Origin: Orychophragmus violaceus
Lineage: Eukaryota > Streptophyta > Magnoliopsida > Brassicales > Brassicaceae
DNA: 64,000 bases
Assembly: GCA_030180135.1 (NCBI GenBank)
Contig: CM058238.1
Span: forward strand, 45,535,765 to 45,599,764
Direction of reading: 5' to 3'
Shown: one piece after another, positions 13,501-25,503 of the stretch
Layout: the number at the start of each line of letters is the position of its first letter
Position numbering within the stretch: the stretch's first letter is position 1
Translations under genes and position numbers: made by a program
Notes under the pieces: model-generated
Databases searched by the model: none
What the model was told of the DNA's origin: nothing
What the model saw: the letters and a program-made list of their open reading frames with translations, nothing else

Positions 13501-15578
13501 TAAATAAAACTTTTTAACCAAAACCTCTTGAAACATATATGTCATGGATTGGTGAATTTCGGTGAGGTAAGACAACTATAAGTAAGTTTTTGTATGCTCC
13601 TAAAGGTAGAATGGGAAGCAATTTATACAAGTTTATGTTCGTTTGTAACACACCTAAGTAACCCTTCTAAATGACTAGAAAGACACTTTGATCTTTTAAA
13701 ATGTCCTATGAGAATCCTAAACTAAATTTCTTAAACTAAACTTCTTGAAACAAATGTGTCATGGATTGGAGAATTTAGGTGATGTAGGACAACTATAAAT
13801 AAGTTTTTGTATGCTCCTAAAGGTAGAATGAGAAGCACGTTATTTTTGTTCGTTTGTAACACCACTAAGTAACCCCTCTAAAAGACTAGAAAGAAATTTT
13901 GATCTTCTAAAAGGTCCTATGAGATCCTAAATAAAACTTTTTAACCAAAACCTCTTGAAATATATAAGTCATGGATTGGTGAATTTCGGTGAGGTAAGAC
14001 AACAATAAGTAAGTTTTTGTATGCTCCTAAAGGTAGAATGGGGAGCATTTTATACAAGTTTATGTTCGTTTGTAACACCCCTAAGTAACCCTTCTAAGTG
14101 ACTAGAAAAAAACTTTGATCTTCAAAAAGATCCTATGAGAATCCTAAATAAAACATTTTAACCAAAATATCTTGAAACATATATGTCATGGATTGGAGAA
14201 TTTAGGTGAGGTAGAACAACTATAAGTAAGTTTTTGTATGCTCCTAAAGGTAGAATGAGAAGCATTTTATACAAGTTTATGTTCGTTTGTAACACACCTA
14301 AGTAACCCTTCTAAATGACTAGAAAGACACTTTGATCTTCTAAAATGTCCTATGAGAATCCTAAACAAAACTTTATAAACTAAACTTCTTGAAACAAATG
14401 TGTCATGGATTGGAGAATTTAGGTGATGTAAGACAACTATAAATAAGTTTTTGTATGCTCCTAAAGGTAGAATGAGAAGCATTTTATACAAGTTTATGTT
14501 CGTTTGTAACACACCTAAGTAACCCTTCTAAATGACTAGAAAGACACTTTGATCTTCTAAAATATTCTATGAGAATCCTAAACTAAACTTTTTAAACTAA
14601 ACTTCTTGAAAGAAATGTGTCATGGATTAGAGAATTTAGGTGATGTAGGACAACCATAAATAAGTTTTTGTATGCTCCTAAAGGTAGAATGAGAAGCATG
14701 TTGTTTTTGTTCGTTTGTAACACCACTAAGTAACCCCTCTAAAAGACTAGAAAGAAACTTTGATCTTCAAAAAGATCCTATGAAAATCCTAAATAAAACT
14801 TTTTAACCAAAACCTCTTGAAACATATATGTCATGGATTGGTGAATTTCGGTGAGGTAAGACAACAATAAGTAAGTTTTTGTATGCTCCTAAAGGTAGAA
14901 TGGGGAGCATTTTATACAAGTTTATGTTCGTTTGTAACACCCCTAAGTAACCCTTCTAAGTGACTAGAAAGAAACTTTGATCTTCAAAAAGATCCTATGA
15001 AAATCCTAAATAAAACTTTTTAACAAAAACATCTTGAAACATATATGTTATGGATTGGAGAATTTAGGTGAGGTAGGACAACTATAAGCAAGTTTTTGTA
15101 TGCTCCTAAAGGTAGAATGAGAAGCATTTTATACAAGTTTATGTTCGTTTGTAACACACCTAAGTAACCCTTCTAAATGACTAGAAAGACACTTTGATAT
15201 TCTAAAATGTCCTATGAGAATCCTAAACTAAACTTTTTAAACTAAACTTCTTGAAACAAATGTGTCATGGATTGGAGAATTTAGGTGATGTAGGACAACT
15301 ATAAATAAGTTTTTGTATGCTCCTAAAGGTAGAATGGGAAGCATGTTGTTTTTGTTCGTTTGTAACACCACTAAGTAACCCCTCTAAAAGACTAGAAAGA
15401 AATTTTGATCTTCTAAAAGGTCCTATGAGATCTTAAATAAAACTTTTTAACCAAAACCTCTTGAAATATATATGTCATGGATTGGTGAATTTCGGTGAGG
15501 TAAGACAACAATAAGTAAGTTTTTGTATGCTCCAAAAGGTAGAATGGGGAGCATTTTATACAAGTTTATGTTCGTTTG
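10523..15578. repeat. Satellite block R1, second copy
   Basis: This is the second copy of 1-5056, at offset 10522. It begins with the rare variant TTGAACCATATATG shared with position 1. Spot comparison at about ten points gave one substitution. This shows duplication of a unit far longer than a monomer. Confidence 0.85.
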
Positions 15579-17220
15579 CAACACCCCTACGTAACCCTTC
15601 TAAGTGACTAGAAAGAAACTTTGATCTTAAAAAGATCCTATGAGAATCCTAAATAAAACTTTTTAACAAAAACATCTTGAAACATATATGTTATGGATTG
15701 GAGAATTTCGGTGAGGTAAGACAACAATAAGTAAATTTTTGTATGCTCCTAAAGGTAGAATTAGAAGCATTTTATACAAGTTTATGTTCGTTTGTAACAC
15801 CCCTAATACCCTTCTAAGAGACTAGAAAGAAACTTTGATCTTTAAAAAGTTCCTATGAGAATCCTAAATAAAACATTTAAACAAAATATATTGAGAAATA
15901 TATGTCATGGATTGGAGAATTTAGGTGAGGTAGGACAACTATAAGTAAGTTTTTGTATGCTCCTAAAGGTAGAATGAGAAGCATTTTATACAAGTTTATG
16001 TTCGTTTGTAACACACCTAAGTAACCCTTCTAAATGACTAGAAAGACACTTTGATCTTCTAAAATGTCCTATGAGAATCCTTAACAAAACTTTCTAAACT
16101 AAATTTCTTGATACATATGTGTCATGGATTGGACAATTTAGGTGATGTAAGACAACTATAAATAAGTTTTTGTATGCTCCTAAAGGTAGAATGAGAAGCA
16201 TGTTGTAATGTTTTTGTTCGTTTGTAACACCACTAAGTAACTCTCTAAAAGACTAGAAAGAAATTTTAATCTTCTAAAAGGTCCTATGAGATCCTAAATA
16301 AAACTTTTTAACCAAAACTTCTTGAAACATATATGTCATGGATTGGTGAATTTCGGTGAGGTAAGACAACAATAAGTAAGTTTTTGTATGCTCCTAAAGG
16401 TAGAATGGGGAGCATTTTATACAGGTTTATGTTCGTTTGTAACACCCCTAAGTAACCCTTCTAAGTTACTAGAAAGAAACTGTGATCTTCAAAAAGATCC
16501 TATGAGAATCCTAAATAAAACTTTTTAACAAAAACATCTTGAAACATATATGTTATGGATTGGAGAATTTATGTGAGGTAGGACAACTATAAGTAAGTTT
16601 TTGTATGGTCCTAAAGGTAGAATGAGAAGCATTTTATACAAGTTTATGTTCGTTTGTAACACCCCTAAGTAACCCTTCTAAGAGACTAGAAAGAAACTTT
16701 GATCTTCAAAAAGTTCCTACGAGAATCCTAAATAAAACATTTTTACCAAAATATCTTGAAACATATATGTCATGGATTGGAGAATTTAGGTGAGGTAGGA
16801 CAACTATAAGTAAGTTTTTGTATGCTCCTAAAGGTAGAATGAGAAGCATTTTATACAAGTTTATGTTCGTTTGTAACACACCTAAGTAACCCTTCTAAAT
16901 GACTAGAAAGACACTTTGATCTTCTAAAATGTCCTATGAGAATCCTAAACTAAAATTTTTAAACTAAACTTCTTGAAACAAATGTGTCATGGATTGGAGA
17001 ATTTAGGTGATGTAGGACAACTATAAATAAGTTTTTGTATGCTCCTAAAGGTAGAATGAGAAGCATGATGTTTTTGTTCGTTTGTAACACCACTAAGTAA
17101 CCCCTCTAAAAGACTAGAAAGAAATTTTGGTTTTCTAAAAGGTCCTATGAGACCCTAAAAAAAACTTTTTAACCAAAACCTCTTGAAACATATATGTCAT
17201 GGATTGGTGAATTTCGGTGA

Positions 17221-17638
17221 GGTAGGACAACTATAAGTAAGTTTTTGTATGCTCCTAAAGGTAGAATGAGAAGCATTTTATACAAGTTTATGTTCGTTTG
17301 TAACACACCTAAGTAACCCTTCTAAATGACTAGAAAGACACTTTGATCTTCTAAAATGTCCTATGAGAATCCTTAACAAAACTTTCTAAACTAAATTTCT
17401 TGATACATATGTGTCATGGATTGGACAATTTAGGTGATGTAAGACAACTATAAATAAGTTTTTGTATGCTCCTAAAGGTAGAATGAGAAGCATGTTGTAA
17501 TGTTTTTGTTCGTTTGTAACACCACTAAGTAACTCTCTAAAAGACTAGAAAGAAATTTTAATCTTCTAAAAGGTCCTATGAGATCCTAAATAAAACTTTT
17601 TAACCAAAACTTCTTGAAACATATATGTCATGGATTGG
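17221..17638. repeat. Two-monomer patch copied from 15929-16346
   Basis: At 17225 the sequence leaves the series it was following (TTTCGGTGAGGTAAGAC expected) and continues as TTTCGGTGAGGTAGGAC. It then matches 15929-16346 at offset 1292, before switching again near 17629-17638 to the 13760 series. The result is two chimeric monomers with in-register junctions, typical of unequal crossing over or gene conversion. Confidence 0.75.
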
Positions 17639-20600
17639 AGAATTTAGGTGATGTAGGACAACTATAAATAAGTTTTTGTATGCTCCTAAAGGTAGAATGA
17701 GAAGCACGTTATTTTTGTTCGTTTGTAACACCACTAAGTAACCCCTCTAAAAGACTAGAAAGAAATTTTGATCTTCTAAAAGGTCCTATGAGATCCTAAA
17801 TAAAACTTTTTAACCAAAACCTCTTGAAATATATAAGTCATGGATTGGTGAATTTCGGTGAGGTAAGACAACAATAAGTAAGTTTTTGTATGCTCCTAAA
17901 GGTAGAATGGGGAGCATTTTATACAAGTTTATGTTCGTTTGTAACACCCCTAAGTAACCCTTCTAAGTGACTAGAAAAAAACTTTGATCTTCAAAAAGAT
18001 CCTATGAGAATCCTAAATAAAACATTTTAACCAAAATATCTTGAAACATATATGTCATGGATTGGAGAATTTAGGTGAGGTAGAACAACTATAAGTAAGT
18101 TTTTGTATGCTCCTAAAGGTAGAATGAGAAGCATTTTATACAAGTTTATGTTCGTTTGTAACACACCTAAGTAACCCTTCTAAATGACTAGAAAGACACT
18201 TTGATCTTCTAAAATGTCCTATGAGAATCCTAAACAAAACTTTATAAACTAAACTTCTTGAAACAAATGTGTCATGGATTGGAGAATTTAGGTGATGTAA
18301 GACAACTATAAATAAGTTTTTGTATGCTCCTAAAGGTAGAATGAGAAGCATTTTATACAAGTTTATGTTCGTTTGTAACACACCTAAGTAACCCTTCTAA
18401 ATGACTAGAAAGACACTTTGATCTTCTAAAATATTCTATGAGAATCCTAAACTAAACTTTTTAAACTAAACTTCTTGAAAGAAATGTGTCATGGATTAGA
18501 GAATTTAGGTGATGTAGGACAACCATAAATAAGTTTTTGTATGCTCCTAAAGGTAGAATGAGAAGCATGTTGTTTTTGTTCGTTTGTAACACCACTAAGT
18601 AACCCCTCTAAAAGACTAGAAAGAAACTTTGATCTTCAAAAAGATCCTATGAAAATCCTAAATAAAACTTTTTAACCAAAACCTCTTGAAACATATATGT
18701 CATGGATTGGTGAATTTCGGTGAGGTAAGACAACAATAAGTAAGTTTTTGTATGCTCCTAAAGGTAGAATGGGGAGCATTTTATACAAGTTTATGTTCGT
18801 TTGTAACACCCCTAAGTAACCCTTCTAAGTGACTAGAAAGAAACTTTGATCTTCAAAAAGATCCTATGAAAATCCTAAATAAAACTTTTTAACAAAAACA
18901 TCTTGAAACATATATGTTATGGATTGGAGAATTTAGGTGAGGTAGGACAACTATAAGCAAGTTTTTGTATGCTCCTAAAGGTAGAATGAGAAGCATTTTA
19001 TACAAGTTTATGTTCGTTTGTAACACACCTAAGTAACCCTTCTAAATGACTAGAAAGACACTTTGATATTCTAAAATGTCCTATGAGAATCCTAAACTAA
19101 ACTTTTTAAACTAAACTTCTTGAAACAAATGTGTCATGGATTGGAGAATTTAGGTGATGTAGGACAACTATAAATAAGTTTTTGTATGCTCCTAAAGGTA
19201 GAATGGGAAGCATGTTGTTTTTGTTCGTTTGTAACACCACTAAGTAACCCCTCTAAAAGACTAGAAAGAAATTTTGATCTTCTAAAAGGTCCTATGAGAT
19301 CTTAAATAAAACTTTTTAACCAAAACCTCTTGAAATATATATGTCATGGATTGGTGAATTTCGGTGAGGTAAGACAACAATAAGTAAGTTTTTGTATGCT
19401 CCAAAAGGTAGAATGGGGAGCATTTTATACAAGTTTATGTTCGTTTGCAACACCCCTACGTAACCCTTCTAAGTGACTAGAAAGAAACTTTGATCTTAAA
19501 AAGATCCTATGAGAATCCTAAATAAAACTTTTTAACAAAAACATCTTGAAACATATATGTTATGGATTGGAGAATTTCGGTGAGGTAAGACAACAATAAG
19601 TAAATTTTTGTATGCTCCTAAAGGTAGAATTAGAAGCATTTTATACAAGTTTATGTTCGTTTGTAACACCCCTAATACCCTTCTAAGAGACTAGAAAGAA
19701 ACTTTGATCTTTAAAAAGTTCCTATGAGAATCCTAAATAAAACATTTAAACAAAATATATTGAGAAATATATGTCATGGATTGGAGAATTTAGGTGAGGT
19801 AGGACAACTATAAGTAAGTTTTTGTATGCTCCTAAAGGTAGAATGAGAAGCATTTTATACAAGTTTATGTTCGTTTGTAACACACCTAAGTAACCCTTCT
19901 AAATGACTAGAAAGACACTTTGATCTTCTAAAATGTCCTATGAGAATCCTTAACAAAACTTTCTAAACTAAATTTCTTGATACATATGTGTCATGGATTG
20001 GACAATTTAGGTGATGTAAGACAACTATAAATAAGTTTTTGTATGCTCCTAAAGGTAGAATGAGAAGCATGTTGTAATGTTTTTGTTCGTTTGTAACACC
20101 ACTAAGTAACTCTCTAAAAGACTAGAAAGAAATTTTAATCTTCTAAAAGGTCCTATGAGATCCTAAATAAAACTTTTTAACCAAAACTTCTTGAAACATA
20201 TATGTCATGGATTGGTGAATTTCGGTGAGGTAAGACAACAATAAGTAAGTTTTTGTATGCTCCTAAAGGTAGAATGGGGAGCATTTTATACAGGTTTATG
20301 TTCGTTTGTAACACCCCTAAGTAACCCTTCTAAGTTACTAGAAAGAAACTGTGATCTTCAAAAAGATCCTATGAGAATCCTAAATAAAACTTTTTAACAA
20401 AAACATCTTGAAACATATATGTTATGGATTGGAGAATTTATGTGAGGTAGGACAACTATAAGTAAGTTTTTGTATGGTCCTAAAGGTAGAATGAGAAGCA
20501 TTTTATACAAGTTTATGTTCGTTTGTAACACCCCTAAGTAACCCTTCTAAGAGACTAGAAAGAAACTTTGATCTTCAAAAAGTTCCTACGAGAATCCTAA

Positions 20601-21093
20601 ATAAAACATTTTTACCAAAATATCTTGAAACATATATGTCATGGATTGGAGAATTTAGGTGAGGTAGGACAACTATAAGTAAGTTTTTGTATGCTCCTAA
20701 AGGTAGAATGAGAAGCATTTTATACAAGTTTATGTTCGTTTGTAACACACCTAAGTAACCCTTCTAAATGACTAGAAAGACACTTTGATCTTCTAAAATG
20801 TCCTATGAGAATCCTAAACTAAAATTTTTAAACTAAACTTCTTGAAACAAATGTGTCATGGATTGGAGAATTTAGGTGATGTAGGACAACTATAAATAAG
20901 TTTTTGTATGCTCCTAAAGGTAGAATGAGAAGCATGATGTTTTTGTTCGTTTGTAACACCACTAAGTAACCCCTCTAAAAGACTAGAAAGAAATTTTGGT
21001 TTTCTAAAAGGTCCTATGAGACCCTAAAAAAAACTTTTTAACCAAAACCTCTTGAAACATATATGTCATGGATTGGTGAATTTCGGTGAGGTA
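17629..21093. repeat. Satellite block, copy of 13760-17224
   Basis: It matches 13760-17224 at offset 3869, for example GAAGCACGTTA at 13832 and 17701. At 21094 it switches to the series seen at about 1760 (offset 19329), which then runs to the element A insertion. Confidence 0.8.
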
Positions 21094-22079
21094 AGACAAC
21101 AATAAGTAAGTTTTTGTATGCTCCTAAAGGTAGAATGGGGAGTATTTTATACAAGTTTATGTTCGTTTGCAACACCCCTAAGTAACCCTTCTAAATGACT
21201 AGAAAGACACTTTGATCTTCTAAAATGTCCTATGAGAATCCTAAACTAAAATTTTTAAACTAAACTTCTTGAAACAAATGTGTCATGGATTGGAGAATTT
21301 AGGTGATGTAGGACAACTATAAATAAGTTTTGTATGCTCCTAAAGGTAGAATGAGAAGCATGTTGTTTTTGTTCGTTTGTAACACCACTAAGTAACCCCT
21401 CTAAAAGACTAGAAAGAAATTTAGGTCTTCTAAAAGGTCCTATGAGACCCTAAATAAAACTTTTTAACCAAAACCTCTTGAAACATATATGTCATGGATT
21501 GGTGAATTTTGGTGAGGTAAGACAACAATAAGTAAGTTTTTGTATGCTCCTAAAGGTAGAATGGGGAGCATTTTATACAAGTTTATGTTCGTTTGCAACA
21601 CCCCTAAGTAACCCTTCTAAGTGACTAGAAAGAAACTTTGATCTTAAAAAGATCCTATGAGAATCCTAAATTAAACTTTTTAACAAAAACATCTTGAAAC
21701 ATATATGTTATGGATTGGAGAATTTCGGTGAGGTAAGACAACAATAAGTAAATTTTTGTATGCTCCTAAAGGTAGAATTAGAAGCATTTTATACAAGTTT
21801 ATGTTCGTTTGTAACACCCCTAATACCCTTCTAAGAGACTAGAAAGAAACTTTGATCTTTAAAAAGTTCCTATGAGAATCCTAAATAAAACATTTAAACA
21901 AAATATATTGAGAAATATATGTCATGGATTGGAGAATTTAGGTGAGGTAGGACAACTATAAGTAAGTTTTTGTATGCTCCTAAAGGTAGAATGAGAAGCA
22001 TTTTATACAAGTTTATGTTCGTTTGTAACACACCTAAGTTATTGATCATGATTAGATCAAATGTGCAAAGGCTGTGTAT

Positions 22080-22113
22080 TATCAAAATGTGCACAAGTCT
22101 TGCACATTTGATA
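22080..22113 (+). promoter_or_regulatory. Inverted repeat in U3 of element A
   Basis: TATCAAAATGTGCA and TGCACATTTGATA flank the loop CAAGTCT. They pair over 13 bp with one bulged A. The core ATGCACAAGTCTTGCACATT is kept in the B, C and D LTRs although the outer arm varies. Its role is unknown; it could be a binding site or an RNA structure near the 3' end of the transcript. Confidence 0.6.
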
Positions 22114-22176
22114 ATGTACAAAGTTGGGGACATCATATTTGATAAGGCGCCTAATTCAGACCTAAGAAGAAGAAGA

Positions 22177-22208
22177 GAGCCGTTGGAGTTAGAGAGAGAG
22201 CCGTTAGG
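22177..22208 (-). promoter_or_regulatory. Two MSA-like motifs in U3 of element A
   Basis: On the minus strand 22177-22187 reads TCCAACGGCTC and 22198-22208 reads CCTAACGGCTC. Each matches the mitosis-specific activator consensus YCYAACGGYYA at 10 of 11 positions. In plants these motifs bind three-repeat MYB (MYB3R) factors and drive G2/M transcription. The pair lies about 150-180 bp upstream of the TATA box. Confidence 0.55.
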
Positions 22209-22359
22209 GTTTAGGAGGAAATCTTTGTCTGGTGGGGACCACAAGTGGTCCACACCCTTTCTCTCACCTCCTGCCACGGTTCAGAGCATCTCAGACCTGG
22301 TCCCTCTTCATTTTGTCTTGTATCTTCTTTAGGTTAAACAACATGTGTGTTGGAAGTCT

Positions 22360-22367
22360 TATATAAA
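22360..22367 (+). promoter_or_regulatory. TATA box of element A 5' LTR
   Basis: TATATAAA sits about 115 bp before the LTR end. The same box occupies the same relative place in the 3' LTR and has equivalents in B, C, D and Z, so it marks the U3/R boundary region. Confidence 0.75.
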
Positions 22368-22482
22368 GGATGTAACCACAAATGAATGAACTTAAGGGTT
22401 TTGAAACCTTATTCTCTCTTGTGCTGCGCCTCCATCTCTCACTCTTACAAAGAACCCTAATGTTTATACTCTAAAACTCTCA

Positions 22483-22494
22483 TGGTATCAGAGC
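22483..22494 (+). promoter_or_regulatory. Primer-binding site of element A
   Basis: TGGTATCAGAGC directly follows the LTR end. It is the standard plant copia PBS complementary to the 3' end of initiator methionine tRNA, which primes minus-strand DNA synthesis. Confidence 0.95.
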
Positions 22495-22784
22495 AATGTT
22501 CCTCATTCTCTTGATTCTCTCTCTTTGATTCATCTCTATCTCGGCTGCAGCACTCTCGGTCCAAAAACCCTAAATCTCTCTCTCTTCATTCTTCCGGTTT
22601 CTAAAGCTCTATTCTTCAAGTTCTCTCATTCTCTCTGGTCTAAAACCCTCAATCTTGTTCTTAAGCTCTCATTCTCTCAGTTTCTTTAAACTCACGGTCC
22701 AAAAGAAAGCCCTAAGTCTCTCGGTCCTAATCTTGTTCAGTCTCGGCTTCTCAGTCTTCAACTACTCTCTCTTTGTCTCTTACC
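22495..22784 (+). other. Untranslated leader of element A
   Basis: This CT-rich leader is rich in CTCTC, CTCGG and AACCCTAA words, as in the B-D leaders. No supported ORF precedes the gag start. The AACCCTAA words are scattered and are not telomeric repeats. Confidence 0.8.
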
Positions 22785-24500
22785 ATGGAAGATACAGCTC
22801 ACATCAACTCAAGCTTGAGGCCTACTGTTGTCCCGGTTATGCTCAAAGGAATCAACTACAGGACATGGCAAAGGACCATCAAGACAGCCATTTGTGGAAG
22901 AGGATTGTGGGATCACATCTTGGAGGATAAAACACCAACTGAAGAAGATGAAGCCAAGAAGAAGGATGAGGAAACCAAAAAGGCAGAAGCTAAATGGTTT
23001 CAAGAAGATCAGCTTGTGCTTGGGTTTCTCCAAAACTCTCTTGACCCATCCATCCTTGAAGCTTATTCTCATTGTGAGACAGCAAAATCACTGTGGGATA
23101 CTCTCAAGAAGATTTATGGAGATGTGTCTAATCTCAGCAGGGTGTATGAAGTTAAGAAGGCCATAAGTGAGCTGAAACAAGAAGACCATGACTTTACCAA
23201 GTATCTTGGGAAGTTCTCTTCAGCATGGTCTGAACTTGAGATGCTAAGGCCAAGCACTTTAAACCCTAAGGTTCTCATTGAGAGAAAGGAGCAAGACAAG
23301 ATCTTTGGCCTTCTACTCAACTTGAATCCGGTTTACAATGATGCCATCATGAAGATCCTAAGGGAGACTACACTTCCTGATTTTGAAGAGGTGTGCTCAA
23401 GGCTCCAAAAGGAAGAAGGAAACATTGGTTTGTTTGGAGGTAAAGGGGAGTTGGTGACTGCCAACAAAGCCGGCTTCAAACCTGAGGAGAAGAAGGCGCC
23501 ATTTTGTGAACATTGCAAGAGGAAAGGCCACTCCAAGGAGAAGTGTTGGGTACTTCATCCCCACCTCAAACCAGACAAGTTCAAGAACTCAAGGGCAAAT
23601 GCAAACATCTCACAAGAAGCTGTGAATGAACCAGCCTCCACTTCAGCTCAAGGAGGGGAGCTTGCACTCTACACAGCCACTGAGTATGTCAAGAAGAGTG
23701 ACCTTGAGGACCTCATCAAGGCTTATGCCTCTAAACTCTCTGGTATCTCTTTATTTTCACATAAATTGCTTAGTAAAACTGATCATAAGTTGGTAGTAGA
23801 TTCAGGAGCTTCTCACCATATGATTAGTAATGCTAAGTTGTTGGAGAACATTAAACCTGCCCTAGGAAGAGTAACTATAGCTGATGGTCAAGGGATCCCT
23901 ATAATTGGTACAGGAAAGTTGAGATTATTTAACAAGGAAAGTGATGCATTCTATGTTCCTAAGTTTAAGTCTAACTTGCTGTCGGTTAAGAGGATCACTA
24001 AAGACTTGAATTGCAATGTTATCTTTGGGCCTAATGATGTTTGTTTTCAGGATATTAAGAATGGAAAGGTTATTGGAAGAGGTGGTACACAAGATGAGCT
24101 TTACCTCCTTGAAGACACTTCTCCAAGCAACTCGGATTCATTAGCTTTTAAATCCTGTTTTTCTTTCAATCAAAATGTCCTATGGCATGCTAGACTAGGA
24201 CATCCTCATGCTCGTGCTTTGAACTTAATGTTGCCTAATGTTAGCTTTGATCATTCAACTTGTGAAGCTTGTATTCTTGGCAAACATTGTAGAACTGTCT
24301 TTCCTAAATCAACTACTCTCTATGAACATTGTTTTGATCTTGTGCACTCTGATGTTTGGACTTCACCTTGTCAGTCTAGAGATAGAAACAAGTATTTTGT
24401 GACCTTCATAGATGAAAAATCTAAATATACTTGGGTAACATTGCTTCCATCTAAAGATAGGGTGTTTGATGCATTTTTAAATTTCCAAAACTATGTCTAA
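22785..24500 (+). pseudogene. gag-pol of element A, 5' part (Gag, protease, start of integrase)
   Basis: The start is the ATG at 22785, which aligns with the first residues of the intact C and D proteins; an in-frame ATG 12 nt upstream has no counterpart there. The part encodes about 571 residues: Gag with a CCHC zinc knuckle (about 241-254), an aspartic protease with DSGAS (about 339-343), the integrase HHCC zinc finger (about 468-496) and the first integrase catalytic Asp (about 523). After ACTATGT at 24490-24496 the frame runs into the duplicated LTR end and stops at 24500. The remaining integrase Asp/Glu, RT and RNase H lie 5.2 kb downstream, so this copy cannot make the full polyprotein. 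Gag and protease could still be translated. Confidence 0.95.
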
Positions 24501-24930
24501 AACTCTCATGGTATCAGAGCAATGTTCCTCATTCTCTTGATTCTCTCTCTTTGATTCATCTCTATCTCGGCTGCAGCACTCTCGGTCCAAAAACCCTAAA
24601 TCTCTCTCTCTTCATTCTTCCGGTTTCTAAAGCTCTATTCTTCAAGTTCTCTCATTCTCTCTGGTCTAAAACCCTCAATCTTGTTCTTAAGCTCTCATTC
24701 TCTCAGTTTCTTTAAACTCACGGTCCAAAAGAAAGCCCTAAGTCTCTCGGTCCTAATCTTGTTCAGTCTCGGCTTCTCAGTCTTCAACTACTCTCTCTCA
24801 GTCTCTTACCATGGAAGATACAGCTCACATCAACTCAAGCTTGAGGCCTACTGTTGTCCCGGTTATGCTCAAAGGAATCAACTACAGGACATGGCAAAGG
24901 ACCATCAAGACAGCCATTTGTGGAAGAGGA
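24496..24930 (+). repeat. Duplicated LTR end, PBS, leader and gag start (element A subfamily)
   Basis: This repeats 22470-22904 at offset 2026: the last 13 nt of the LTR, the PBS at 24509-24520, the leader, an ATG at 24811 and the first 40 gag codons. I see two adjacent differences (TT at 22773-22774 versus CA at 24799-24800). It carries no promoter of its own because most of the LTR is missing. It is cut by Z at 24931 and resumes in frame at 29454. Confidence 0.9.
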
Positions 24931-25071
24931 TATTAGAGAGAATGATGAAATGGAGGAGGAGAGGCTGAAGTCATGAAGACAAAGCCGAGCCTCATTCCTT
25001 GAAGAAGCCTTGGTGTTGAGAACAAGCAAGCAAAGCAATGCTTAAGTGAGCAACAAAGGCAACTATCAAGA

Positions 25072-25213
25072 TGTGCAAAGTTGGGGCACACAGACAAATG
25101 ATCAATGTGCAAAGTTGGGGCAAGATCATCATGTGCAAAGTCAGGGCCAAGTGTTGAAGTGCAAAGTTGGGACACTTATATATTCAGACAACCAAGAATG
25201 TGCAAAGTTGGGG
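25072..25213 (+). promoter_or_regulatory. Fivefold U3 repeat TGTGCAAAGTTGGGG in Z
   Basis: Copies lie at 25072-25086, 25106-25120, 25132-25146 (TC for TT, one base different after), 25159-25172 and 25199-25213, spaced 26-40 bp. The same word occurs once in the U3 of A, B and D, and in a weaker form in C. The cluster is repeated in the 3' LTR from about 28448. Enhancer-like spacing is inferred. Confidence 0.65.
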
Positions 25214-25495
25214 CCAAACAGAAGTCTGTCAAGAATCAGACTCAAGAAGAGTCACATGTGCGTTTAAGGAGGAAAGTGGTTACAAGGACAAGTCACACTC
25301 ACCCTTGGGAGTGTGCACTCTCTCTCTCCAGAAGCAAGTGGCTAAGACAAGTCACTATCAAGGTGTGAACACACCCAATTCGGATCTGAACAAGAGGACA
25401 AGATCCAGCCATTCATTCAAACTTAGTTTTCCCTCCATTAAATCAATGGCTGTGATTCAAAGTCTTAGTTTATGATTTTAACCTAATTGTATGCC

Positions 25496-25503
25496 TATAT
25501 AAA
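25496..25503 (+). promoter_or_regulatory. TATA box of element Z 5' LTR
   Basis: TATATAAA in the context GCCTATATAAAGGCC closely resembles the TATA boxes of A (TCTTATATAAAGG) and C (TCCTATATAAAG). Confidence 0.7.

Larger units (their letters stand above)
1..22039. repeat. Satellite array 1 (about 210-217 bp monomers)
   Basis: This is a head-to-tail tandem array. The anchor word GTATGCTCCTAAAGG recurs about every 210-217 bp (for example at 65, 281, 495, 712, 926, 1143, 1360, 1577 and 1787), giving about 100 monomers. Two broad monomer classes alternate irregularly: a longer one with ATTTTATACAAGTTTATG after GAAGC, and a shorter one with ATGTTGTTTTTG at that point. Other variable sites are ACACCTAAG, ACCCCTAAG or ACCACTAAG and AGGTGATG or AGGTGAGG. 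There are no spacers and no credible coding. An array of this length and homogeneity carrying nested young LTR elements is typical of plant (peri)centromeres, but centromere function is inferred. I do not recognise the satellite family. Confidence 0.95.
22040..22482 (+). repeat. 5' LTR of element A
   Basis: The 443-bp LTR begins TATTGATCATG and ends ACTCTCA. U3 contains a hairpin-forming inverted repeat (22080-22113), the family word TGTACAAAGTTGGGG (22115-22129), GGCGCC, two CCGTT (antisense AACGG) motifs and a TATA box. It acts as promoter and 5' end for the element's transcript. Confidence 0.95.

Noticed and set aside
1..22039. Possible CRISPR array
   Set aside because: Repeats are contiguous monomers of 210-217 bp with no unique spacers, in a eukaryotic context.
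22040..22054. LTR boundary placed at TGATCATG to give a TG...CA element
   Set aside because: This shifts the left flank by three bases and removes the exact 5-bp target duplication in A, B and C.
22560..22780. AACCCTAA words in leaders and LTRs as interstitial telomere repeats
   Set aside because: Isolated single words in CT-rich leaders, never in tandem; common in plant promoters and leaders.
24496..24520. LTR end and PBS at 24496 read as the start of another complete copia element
   Set aside because: Only the last 13 nt of the LTR is present and no matching 3' LTR or target duplication belongs to it. It is a duplicated internal segment of the A subfamily.
25046..25475. Short ORFs (73-102 residues) in the Z LTR, repeated near 28422-28851
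   Set aside because: Overlapping frames through repeated U3 words, with no recognisable domain. They recur because the LTR is duplicated.
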